This document shows positions 1 to 7,608 of a DNA stretch of 64,000 nucleotides, piece after piece. Location of the stretch: NCBI GenBank assembly GCA_963851085.1, contig CAWKNX010000018.1, positions 248,001 to 312,000 on the forward strand, read 5' to 3'. The DNA comes from DATFVJ01 sp963851085. GTDB taxonomy: Bacteria > Actinomycetota > Actinomycetes > Streptosporangiales > Streptosporangiaceae. Both the position numbers and the translations under genes were made by a program. The notes under the pieces are model-generated. The model had not been told where the DNA came from. It saw only the letters and a program-made list of their open reading frames with translations, and searched no databases. Position 1 is the first letter of the stretch. Each line of letters begins with the position of its first letter.

Positions 1-25
1 CGGCAAGCGGTGACAGGGAGGACGG

Positions 26-733
26 GTGCAGTATCGCGTCTCGAGGGCCGTCGCGGGGCCCATCCTGCACCTGCTGTGGCGGCCATCCATTGCCGGCGCG
101 GAGAATGTGCCTCGCCACGGGGGCGCCATTCTGGCGTCCAACCACCTGTCGATCGTCGATTCGTTCTTCCTTCCCCTGATGCTGGACCGGCCGGTGACCT
201 TTGCCGCGAAATCCGAATACTTCACCGGGACACGGCTCATCGACAGGGCGACCGCGGCCTACCTGCGGCGCACCAACCAGCTCGCGGTGGACCGGGCGGG
301 CACCAGGGCTACCCGCGGGATGCTGGAAGCGGCACTTGACCTGCTGCGAAAGGGCGAGCTGTTCGGTATCTACCCGGAGGGCACGCGCTCGCCCGATGGG
401 AAGCTGTACCGCGGCCGGACCGGCGTCGGCTGGCTTGCCCTGGCGTCAGGCCTGCCCGTGGTCCCTGTCGCGATGATGGGGACAGATCATGTGCTCCCGC
501 CAGGCAGGACGATCCCCCGCCTGGGCCCGATAGAGGTGCGTATCGGAACACCATTGACGTTCGAGCGGCACGCGGCAGCCGGTGCGCCCGCCAAGGCCCG
601 CCGTGTGATTGCCGACGACGTGATGCGCGCGATCAGGGAGTTGTCCGGCCAGGAATACGTGCCTGTCTACGCGTCCACGAGAAAGGAGCAACTCGCCGCG
701 GCGACCGCGGCGCAGCACCGCGCCGGTGGGTGA
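26..733 (+). CDS. 1-acyl-sn-glycerol-3-phosphate acyltransferase (PlsC family)
   Basis: This 235-residue protein should transfer a fatty acyl chain to the sn-2 position of lysophosphatidic acid at the cytoplasmic membrane, giving phosphatidic acid. It has the family motifs in order: the catalytic HX4D motif in NHLSIVD (residues 39-45), the acceptor-binding EGTRS (118-122), and a later VPVAM strand typical of the fold. The length fits the short bacterial class. The GTG start at 26 is chosen because a purine-rich GGGAGGA lies about 5 bases upstream. It is convergent with the S8 protein gene. The family is sure; the exact acyl or lipid substrate is not, since several actinobacterial paralogues share these motifs. 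Confidence 0.88.
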   Translation: MQYRVSRAVAGPILHLLWRPSIAGAENVPRHGGAILASNHLSIVDSFFLPLMLDRPVTFAAKSEYFTGTRLIDRATAAYLRRTNQLAVDRAGTRATRGMLEAALDLLRKGELFGIYPEGTRSPDGKLYRGRTGVGWLALASGLPVVPVAMMGTDHVLPPGRTIPRLGPIEVRIGTPLTFERHAAAGAPAKARRVIADDVMRAIRELSGQEYVPVYASTRKEQLAAATAAQHRAGG

Positions 734-752
734 GGTATCGGCGAGCACGTGA

Positions 753-2986
753 TCACAGGTGGCGGTCGTCTTCGTCGTCATAGGCGTAACCACTGCCGTC
801 ATCGTCGGGGAAGCCGCCGTCGTCATCGTCTGGGTAGCCGCCGTCGTCAGCCTCGGGGTTGTGGGATCCGCCATTCTCGAGGTGGCCGTGGCCGTCCGCT
901 GCCGGGGGGACCGCGGGGAACGCCTGCGTATCCGCTCCTTGCGTGACCGGTCCGGTGAGTCCACCAGGAGGTGAGGGCTGCGCAGGCGGTACTGGCCACG
1001 GCACCCCGTTCTCACCCTCCCGCCGTCGGCCGCCCGACACGGTGGGGAAGTCCTCTGTCTTAGCACCCGGGTTCCACACGTAGATCGGCCCGGAGCCCTG
1101 TTCGCGATCCGCTGCCCCCCCGCTGCCGCCAGTCCGGCGCGGCTGTGACGGGTCCGGAATCGTGCCGGGGGGAGCCGTACCCGCAGGCCGGCCGTTCCGC
1201 TGCGGCCCGTCTCCTCCGAGCGCGGAAGGCGGCGCGGATCGCGGAGCGGACTGTGGTGGGGGCGGCGCTCCGAAGGCCGGATCGGTTCCGCCGAGCGTGG
1301 GCGGCGCTCCGGCGGCGCTCCGCCCGCGGTCAGCGCCGGCGGCACCCTGAATGCCCCTCTGCCTGGTGTGACGGGCGTGCCGGCGAGCGGGTCGGAGGCA
1401 GGATCGCGCTGTACCGGTGGCCCTTCTGGCGTTGGCGATGCTCGCCAGATGGCGTCACTGCGCCCGTTCAGGTCGCCCACCGGATGGGGGAGTCCGCCGG
1501 CGCCGTCGCCGTTGGAGATGGAGTCCGGCGTTCCCCATGGCGGTTCGCTGTCCGGTTTGGGCGCGGGCTCCCATGGTGGCCCTTCTGGCTGCTTGGACCG
1601 CTTTCCCGCCTCGAGTTTGGGAACCGGCGCTAGCTGCGGCCGCGGCCGGACCTGCGCTGGGCTCCAGGACTGCGCGTCGTCGTACGTGGCCTGGCCAGGT
1701 GCGGTGATCCGCGCGGAAAGCGGCCGCGTCGGCTGTGGCCCGTTGGCCGGCGTGCCGCTTGCGGGTCTGCGGCGCCGCTTCATTAGGACGATGACGGCCA
1801 GCAGGAACAGCAGGAGCAGGGCGCCAACGCCAATGAGGGCGTCACCCAGCAACGCGGCCCGCTGGTGTGGCGCGCCGGCGGCCTGAGCGACTGGTGGCGG
1901 CGAGGCGCCAGGCGGCGCCGGGCTGGCAGGCTGGCCGGCGGTCTCGATCTGGGCGGCGGCACTGAGCGCCCCCTGCGCGTCGGCGGTCCCATAGCCGGAG
2001 CCGTTGCTGCGGCCGGCCGGGCGGCCGAAACGGGTGCCTTGTATCAGGGCGTGGCCCACCTGCGCGGGCGTCAGGCCCGGATACCGTGAGCGGATCAGGG
2101 CGGCCATGCCCGCCACTTCCGCGCTCGCCGCGCTTGTGCTGTTCACCGTGCCGTAACCGGCTTCGGAGGTCGCGGTGATAACCGCCTCGCCAGGCGCGGT
2201 GAGAGTCACATAGGAGTGCCGGCTGGAAAACCGCGCCCTGACGAAGCCTTTGCTGAACGCGCCGACCGAGATGACGCTCTGATACGCCGCGGGGTAGTTG
2301 ATCTGACCATGCCCGGAGCCGTCATCCCCGGCGGGCGCGACGAGCACGACTCCCTTGGCGAGCGCGTACGCCACAGCCTTCCGTTCCGCCGCTGCGCCGC
2401 CCGCTGCCGCGGCCGCGCCGGGGGTGCCGTTCGCGCCTGCCGCGGCTGGATCCAGAGGCAGATCGATGACCTGCGCGCCGTGACGCACCGCGTACCTGAT
2501 GCCCGACGCGATCGCTGTGGGCAGCCCACGCGCCGTGGCCGCGTCCGCGTTCAGCGGGTCGGTTTGCTCCAGGCTCACGCGCACGGAGAGAATCTTCGCC
2601 TTGGGCGCGATGCCCATGATGCCGTCGCCGTGCCCGGGTCCATGCCCGTGCCCGGCGATGAGCACCGCGATAGCCGTGCCGCGTACGCCCCAGTAGATGT
2701 CGCCGAGATGCCGTACTGAATGGGTGTAGTCCGGGCCGGTGAGCACCGATCGGGACAGGTCGGGCTGGACAGGGTCAACGCCGGTGTCGAGCACGGCAAC
2801 GGTCACGCCGGCCCCCCGGCTGACCTGCCACGCCTGGGTGACATGAACATCGGTCAGCCACCACTCGTGGTCACGTACCTGATCGGCGAGGCCCGGAGCG
2901 GCCGTGAGCCCGACCGTCACCGCGGCGGCCGCGGCTACGCCGACGGCAAGTGGCGACAGCGGGCGGGGCGGGAACCTCGATGACAC
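753..2986 (-). pseudogene. Mycosin-like S8 (subtilase) membrane protein, frameshifted and lacking catalytic residues
   Basis: The N-terminal part reads as a type VII secretion mycosin-like subtilase: signal peptide (about residues 1-34 from the GTG at 2986, which follows AAGGAAGG), an S8 domain, a Pro-rich linker, one C-terminal membrane helix (about 377-402) followed by KRRRR, then a long cytoplasmic Pro-rich tail. The Asp motif AVLDTGVD is present (Asp about 67) and the Ser motif reads STSAASAEVAG (Ser about 285). However, the HGT motif reads RGT (Arg about 102) and the oxyanion AGN reads AGD (about 221), so peptidase activity is doubtful. At 1300-1321 an 11 bp tandem duplication shifts the frame. 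Removing one copy joins a tail that ends in an Asp-rich stretch at 753, about 740 residues in all. Read as it stands, the frame runs on to 446 as nonsense overlapping the acyltransferase gene. No ESX genes lie nearby. Confidence 0.75.
1300..1321. repeat. 11 bp tandem duplication inside the S8 gene
   Basis: GGCGGCGCTCC occurs twice back to back (1300-1310 and 1311-1321). Because 11 is not a multiple of three, the second copy throws the S8 reading frame. Deleting one copy restores a continuous Gly/Ala/Pro-rich frame (GGAPPTLGGTDPAFGAPPPP) that continues to the acidic C-terminus. Confidence 0.9.
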
Positions 2987-3171
2987 GACGGCGATGCCTT
3001 CCTTTACGCGGGCACTCCGGAATTCTGCCACGCTCGGGCCTTGCAGTCCCGCGCTGCGAATTCTGCCCACGTAAGGAGAGGTGACTATAGCAGGTCAACC
3101 CCGCTACGGCCGGACCCCGCAGCCGGCCGCTGCGCCCGGATCGCTGCGCCCGGACCCGCTGGGCCGGACCG

Positions 3172-3984
3172 CTACGGTGCGGCCGCGAGCCGTACATGAG
3201 CGCCGGGCGGCAGGCCAAGCCGCTGCGCCGCGTCGCCAGCGTTGACCGCGAGGGACACCAGCCCGGCCGAGTCGGTGAAGGCGACAAGCTCACCCGGCGC
3301 GACGGCGGCGAAGGTCTCGAGGTACGGCACGGTGAGCTGGCGCCGGCCGCAGCGGACCACGAGGGTCCCACCGAAACCGGCACCGAGCATTCCGATCTCT
3401 GCTGCGGCGATCGACAGCTGCACGTTGCCGAACCTGTCCACCGACATCACCTCACCCTCGACCTCTCCGTCGTGCACGCGGCTGGTCGGCGCGGGCAGCG
3501 TCACCAGGTCGGCAACGGGCGACTCGGCGCCCACGGCGGTGAGGTCGACACCGTTCACGAGATGCGCGGCGACCGGTGTGAAGATGTCGCGGCCATGGAA
3601 GGTCGGGGAGACCGGGTGCAGCCACAGATCGCTGTTGCTCAGCTGCACCGCTCGCTCCGGACCGCCAGAACCAGCGATCGCCCAGGACAGCAGGCCGTTG
3701 TCCGGGCCCACGAAGATCCGGTCGCCAGCCTGGACCGCGACGCCCAGCCTGGACGTGCCGACACCCGGATCGACAACCGCGACGTGCACGGCTGGCGGGA
3801 GATAGGGCACGGTCTGGGCCAGCACCGCCGCTCCCCGCCGCACATCGCCGGGTGGAACAAGATGGGTCACGTCGATGACGCGGGCGTCCGGGGCGATTCT
3901 GGCCGCCACGCCATGGCAGGCGGCGACGAATCCATCCTCAAGGCCGTAATCGGTCAGGAACGTCAAGCAGTTATAAGAGGCCAC
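3172..3984 (-). CDS. SAM hydrolase / SAM hydroxide adenosyltransferase (DUF62 family)
   Basis: This protein of about 270 residues belongs to the DUF62 family (SAM hydroxide adenosyltransferase, related to fluorinase and chlorinase), which splits S-adenosylmethionine to adenosine and methionine. The N-terminus carries FLTDYGLEDGFV, followed by DPGVG, then GPDNGLL and FHGRDIF, the conserved blocks that line the SAM site. The C-terminal beta domain follows. I place the start at the GTG at 3984, just before YNCLTFLTDYG, because the family begins there. The open frame extends upstream to 4128 but would overlap the divergent neighbour's leader. No ribosome-binding site is convincing. Nothing suggests halogenase activity; hydrolysis is the family default. 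Confidence 0.85.
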   Translation of the reverse strand: MASYNCLTFLTDYGLEDGFVAACHGVAARIAPDARVIDVTHLVPPGDVRRGAAVLAQTVPYLPPAVHVAVVDPGVGTSRLGVAVQAGDRIFVGPDNGLLSWAIAGSGGPERAVQLSNSDLWLHPVSPTFHGRDIFTPVAAHLVNGVDLTAVGAESPVADLVTLPAPTSRVHDGEVEGEVMSVDRFGNVQLSIAAAEIGMLGAGFGGTLVVRCGRRQLTVPYLETFAAVAPGELVAFTDSAGLVSLAVNAGDAAQRLGLPPGAHVRLAAAP

Positions 3985-4167
3985 GAGTGGTGAGCGTACG
4001 TCGGACTGGACCGATCGGGGTAGGCCTACCCGCGGCATACGATGGTTCAGTTCAGCGGTGCCGCCCGCCGGCGTGCGGGACCGCGCCCTGCGCAATGGCC
4101 GCTGCGGAGCGGGCCGGGCGCGGGCCATCCAGGGCGCGAGCAGGCGGCCGGGCAGGCAGGTCGGGAG

Positions 4168-4419
4168 ATGGCAGCAGAACCGCTCTCCGAGCGGGACACG
4201 GCGATCCTCGCGTTCGAGCGGAAATGGTGGCGGTATCCGGGTGCCAAGGAGCAGGCGATACGCGAAGTTTTCTCGATTCCGGCCACCCGCTACTACCAGC
4301 TCCTCAACGAGCTGATCGACCGGCCAGAGGCGCTCGCGTTCGACCCGATCCTGGTGAAGCGCCTCCGCCGCCAGCGCGCCGATCGGCGGCGGCTGCGCTC
4401 CGCCCGCCGCCAGCTGTGA
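4168..4419 (+). CDS. DUF3263 family protein
   Basis: This is an 83-residue soluble protein beginning MAAEPLSERD, with the DUF3263 signature AILAFERKWWRYPGAKE followed by TRYYQLLNELID and a basic Arg-rich tail. The family is restricted to actinobacteria and looks like a small helix-turn-helix DNA-binding protein, but its function is unknown. I use the internal ATG at 4168, after AGGTCGGGAG, because family members start there. The frame is open back to 4042. It is divergent from the SAM hydrolase gene and lies 53 bp upstream of otsB, so it may be co-transcribed with it. Confidence 0.8.
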   Translation: MAAEPLSERDTAILAFERKWWRYPGAKEQAIREVFSIPATRYYQLLNELIDRPEALAFDPILVKRLRRQRADRRRLRSARRQL

Positions 4420-4472
4420 TCGGGGACACCGGGGATTCGGGTCGGCTGAGATGAGGCGGTGAGGGCAGGGCG

Positions 4473-5308
4473 ATGGGAAACGTGACAGCCGCGGGCCTAC
4501 CTGAGCCCGCCACGCCGGAGGGCAGGGCGGGCCTGGCGGCGCTGCTCCGCGATCCGGGCGGCGCGCTGGTCGGGCTCGACTACGACGGCACGCTCGCCCC
4601 GATCGTGGCCGATCCGCTTGCCGCCAGGGCGCACCCGGGCGCTGCGGAGGCGCTGCGGAGGCTGAGCACGCATGTCGGCACCGTCGCGCTGATCACAGGC
4701 CGGCCCGCGGGGGTAGCGGTCGAGCTCGGCGGACTGCGTGGCGTGCCACGGATCGTGATACTCGGCCACTACGGTGCCGAGCGCTGGGAATCGGGCGTCC
4801 TGTCCGCCCCCCACCGCCGGCCGGCCTTGCGACGGTGCGCCGTGAACTGCCCGCCGTGCTGGCCGGCGCCGGTGCGCCGCCCGGCACGTGGGTCGAGGAC
4901 AAGGGATACGCCGTCGCCGTGCACACGCGCCGCACCGCCGACCCTGACGGCGCCCTCGCGATGATCCGCGCATCGCTGGCCGCGCTCGCCGAGCGTACGG
5001 GGCTGGCCGTGGAGCCGGGCCGGATGGTGATCGAGCTGAGGCCGGCGGGCATGGACAAGGGTGCGGCATTGGCCGGGCTCGTCGCAGAACGGCTCCCGCG
5101 GGCGGTCATGTTCTGCGGAGATGATCTCGGCGACCTGGCCGCGTTCGCGGCTGTGCGCGAGCTCCGCTCGGCCGGCCTCGCCGGTGTGACGGTTTGCAGC
5201 GGCTCCGCGGAGGCAGGAGCGATTGCCGAGGCCGCTGACTTGGTGGTGGACGGCCCGGACGGCGTGGTCGCACTGCTCGATGCCATTGCGGCAGCGCTCG
5301 GCGGCTGA
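4473..5308 (+). pseudogene. otsB: Trehalose-6-phosphate phosphatase, frameshifted at a C6 tract
   Basis: A HAD-family trehalose-phosphatase that would convert trehalose 6-phosphate from OtsA to trehalose. The first half carries the nucleophile motif LDYDGTLAPI and LITGRP. The second half, in another frame, carries EDKGYAVAVHTR, GMDKGAAL and the metal-binding GDDLGDLAAF. The frame breaks at the C6 run 4807-4812. One more C would give SAPPPPAGLATVRRELPAVL and one open frame of about 278 residues, a normal length. Both halves are well conserved, so this is either a very recent mutation, a slippage site that could be phase-variable, or a sequencing error. It is convergent with otsA. Confidence 0.85.
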
Positions 5309-5365
5309 GGGATGAACCCACAGCTGCGGCGCGCGTGGTTCAGTCGAGGGGCGGCGAGCCAGGCC

Positions 5366-5403
5366 GCTTATTATACTTTACCGATCGGTAAAGTATAATA
5401 AGC
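5366..5403. repeat. 38 bp perfect AT-rich palindrome between otsB and otsA
   Basis: This is a perfect 19+19 bp palindrome with centre TTTACCGATCGGTAAA and a TATAAT hexamer on each strand near its ends. It is strikingly AT-rich for this genome. It lies between the 3' ends of two convergent genes. It could be a bidirectional terminator hairpin, or an operator of the type bound by TetR-family dimers with overlapping -10 boxes. No regulator gene is next to it. It is followed directly by a 7 bp tandem repeat. Confidence 0.85.
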
Positions 5404-5405
5404 CC

Positions 5406-5453
5406 GACCGCCGACCGCCGACCGCCGACCGCCGACCGCCGACCGCCGACCGC
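5406..5453. repeat. Tandem heptanucleotide GACCGCC, six copies plus a partial
   Basis: Six full GACCGCC units (5406-5447) and a partial seventh lie immediately after the palindrome. The stretch is outside any gene. The rest of 5309-5566 shows no other feature. Confidence 0.9.
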
Positions 5454-5566
5454 ACCGCCTCCCGCCGCCGGTGGCGCCTGCGCACCGGCCGCCTCCCGTG
5501 CCCCCGCGCGGCTGCTGCATCGGAGAAGAGATGGCCCGGGACCGGGGGGCCGCGGCGTGGGCGGGT

Positions 5567-7087
5567 TCAGTCGAGAGCGGTGAGCTGGTCGGTCAGCCAT
5601 TGTCTGGGCGGCAGTGCGGTCGCGGCTTCCGCAAGACGTGTACACCGCGCGAGCCGTTCGGAAAAAGGCATGGTCAGAGCCTCGTGCAGCGCGTCGGCGG
5701 TCCCGGAGACGTCGAACGGATTCACCAGCAGCGCGTCCGTGCCCAGCTCGGCGGCGGCGCCGGCTTCACGGGAAAGGACCAGGGCACAGGACCGTTCTGC
5801 CAGCACGGGTCCCTCCTTGGCGACGAGGTTCATGCCGTCCCTGATCGGGTTGACCAGCAGCACGTCCGCCAGCCGGTACGCGGCGAGCGAGCGCGCGTAG
5901 TCGTCGTTGACCTGAAGGATCAAGGGATCCCAGTCGTCGGTTCCGTACTCGTCCTCGATCTCGCGCGCGATCCGCTGCACCGAGGCCGTGTACTCGCGGT
6001 ACTCCGGCAGGTCGTGCCTCGAGGGATAGGCGAATGCCAGGTGCACGACGTTGCCGCGCCACTCCGGATGCGTACCGAGCAGTTCACGGTAGGCGGCGAG
6101 CCCGCGCACAATGTTCTTGGACAGCTCCGTGCGGTCCACCCGGACGATCAGCTTGCGGTCACCCACCGCTTCGCGCAGCGCGTGTACCCGCGCCGTGACG
6201 TCCGTCGCACGGGCGCGCTCACGCAACTCGGTGCCGTCCACCCCGAGCGCGTGCACCCCGACGTGGGTGACATGGCCGCGGTGGCGTGCGGTGCCGCGCT
6301 CGCAGTCCACTTCCGCGCCGAGGAATTCCGCGCAGCAGTCGAGGAACGCCCGCGCCCAGCGGTCGCACAGGAACCCGGCATGGTCCGCGCCGAGGATGCC
6401 GTCGAGCACCTCGCGGGCCACTTGGTCCGGCAGAATCCTGAAATAGTCGGGAGGCGCCCAGGGTGTGTGCGAGAAGTGCGCGATCCGCAGCCCGGGCCGC
6501 GCGTCCCTGAGCATCCGGGGCACCAGGGTGAGGTGATAGTCCTGCACGAGCACCCGGGCGACTGGCCGTCCTTCCGCGCCGTCGCCCGCCGCTCCGCCCG
6601 CGATGGCGCCCGCGATGCCGCCCGCGTCCGCCGCCTGGCCGGCCCCGTCGCCCGCGGTCGCCAGAGCGGTAGCGAACGCCCTGTTGTAGAACCGGTAGGA
6701 CTGCCACTCCCGCTGCCAGGCGAGCCCGAAATGCGGCCTGTTCGGGGTGTCGTAGAGAAGGTGGTGGATAAACCACAGCGAGGAGTTGGCCACACCGTTG
6801 TAGGCGCGGTGGAACGTCGCCGGCGGGATGTTGAGCATCTGCACGGCCGCTCCCGTGTCGTGGCCGTCCAGATCGAGCCTGCCACCCGGGGCGCGCCGTG
6901 CCGCGGTACGGTCCGCGTCACTGAGCGCGGCGCATATCCACAGCACATCCGTATCGGTGTCGGCCACCGACGAGAGGCCGGACACCAGGCCACCGCCTCC
7001 GCGCCGCGCGGTAAGGCCGCCATCGTCGCTCAGCGCGAACGAAACCGGCCCGCGATTGGACGCGATCAGAACCTGGTGCTCGCCCAT
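5567..7087 (-). CDS. otsA: Alpha,alpha-trehalose-phosphate synthase (UDP/GDP-glucose)
   Basis: A GT20 retaining glycosyltransferase, 506 residues from the ATG at 7087, that joins glucose from a nucleotide sugar to glucose 6-phosphate, giving trehalose 6-phosphate. The N-terminus has the glucose-6-phosphate loop LIASNRGPVSF. Further on come VQDYHLTLVPRML, FSHTPWAPPDYF, the RVDRTELSKN block with the catalytic Arg/Lys region, and LVNPIRDGMNLVAKE and LSREAGAAAEL, which bind the nucleotide sugar. There is an Ala/Gly-rich insertion near residues 155-180. Length is normal. The ATG at 7087 starts right before the first strand; the frame is open to 7132. It converges on otsB, its pathway partner. Confidence 0.95.
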   Translation of the reverse strand: MGEHQVLIASNRGPVSFALSDDGGLTARRGGGGLVSGLSSVADTDTDVLWICAALSDADRTAARRAPGGRLDLDGHDTGAAVQMLNIPPATFHRAYNGVANSSLWFIHHLLYDTPNRPHFGLAWQREWQSYRFYNRAFATALATAGDGAGQAADAGGIAGAIAGGAAGDGAEGRPVARVLVQDYHLTLVPRMLRDARPGLRIAHFSHTPWAPPDYFRILPDQVAREVLDGILGADHAGFLCDRWARAFLDCCAEFLGAEVDCERGTARHRGHVTHVGVHALGVDGTELRERARATDVTARVHALREAVGDRKLIVRVDRTELSKNIVRGLAAYRELLGTHPEWRGNVVHLAFAYPSRHDLPEYREYTASVQRIAREIEDEYGTDDWDPLILQVNDDYARSLAAYRLADVLLVNPIRDGMNLVAKEGPVLAERSCALVLSREAGAAAELGTDALLVNPFDVSGTADALHEALTMPFSERLARCTRLAEAATALPPRQWLTDQLTALD

Positions 7088-7138
7088 GTTTGGCCAGGCT
7101 AGCGGAGGGGCGATCGCTAGAAGCCCGGCCATCCACTT

Positions 7139-7300
7139 GACGGCCCGCAGGGAGGCCCGCAGGAGGCCGCAGGAGCCCGCAGGAGCCCGCAGGAGCCCGC
7201 AGGAGCCCCCCGCTAGAGGCCCCCCGGTAAAGGCCCGGTAAAGGCCCGGTAAAGGCCCGCACGAGGCCGCACGAGGCCCGCACGAGGCCGGCTGGAGGCC
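7139..7300. repeat. Array of 10-11 bp imperfect direct repeats upstream of otsA
   Basis: Three runs follow each other: GCCCGCAGGAG-like units (about 7145-7210), GCCCGGTAAAG units (about 7222-7257) and GCCCGCACGAG units (about 7255-7290). They occupy the divergent gap between otsA and the SAM riboswitch. There are no unique spacers, so this is not a CRISPR. The remaining sequence to 7450 shows no gene. Confidence 0.75.
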
Positions 7301-7450
7301 ACCTCGAGAGCGCGCCCGCCCAGGGCGCGGCGGCGCGGGGCCGTTGCTGCGTCGGTTAGAGTGCTGGGTATGGCCTCATGACGCCTGCCGACGGCCGCGC
7401 CGCTCCACAGCACTTCTCCACCGGCACAGCCGCGTCACAACTTCATAGAG

Positions 7451-7590
7451 CTCATCCAGAGGGGTGGAGGGATTCGGCCCGTTGAAGCCCCGGCAACCAC
7501 CACGGTGAAGCATGCTCGCCTGCGTCTGGCGGGTCCCGTGACAGGTGCCAATTCCGACCCGCGGCCAGGGTGGCCGCAGGGAAAGATGAG
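7451..7590 (+). promoter_or_regulatory. SAM riboswitch (S-box, SAM-I or closely related SAM-IV class)
   Basis: The stretch has the S-box core in order: CTCATCCAGAGGGGTGGAGG, then GGCCCGTTGAAGCCCCGGCA, then GGTGCCAATTCC, and a closing GAAAGATGAG whose ATGAG pairs with the opening CTCAT to form P1. The long variable arm 7504-7545 sits between the conserved blocks. It ends 18 bp before the ThrC-like start, so control could act on translation initiation or on an early transcription stop. Riboswitch identity is firm. Telling SAM-I from SAM-IV needs a covariance-model search. Confidence 0.9.
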
Positions 7591-7608
7591 GAGAAAGGGC
7601 CTCGTTAC

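Noticed and set aside
446..752. Continuation of the S8 protein to position 446
   Set aside because: This part is reached only through the 11 bp duplication frameshift, is basic nonsense, and overlaps the acyltransferase gene.
5471..7102. A 543-codon open frame on the plus strand opposite otsA
   Set aside because: It is the antisense of a clear otsA gene; high GC keeps shadow frames open, and it has no protein motif.
7139..7300. Repeat array that might be a CRISPR
   Set aside because: Units of 10-11 bp are adjacent and imperfect, without spacers, and no cas gene is present.
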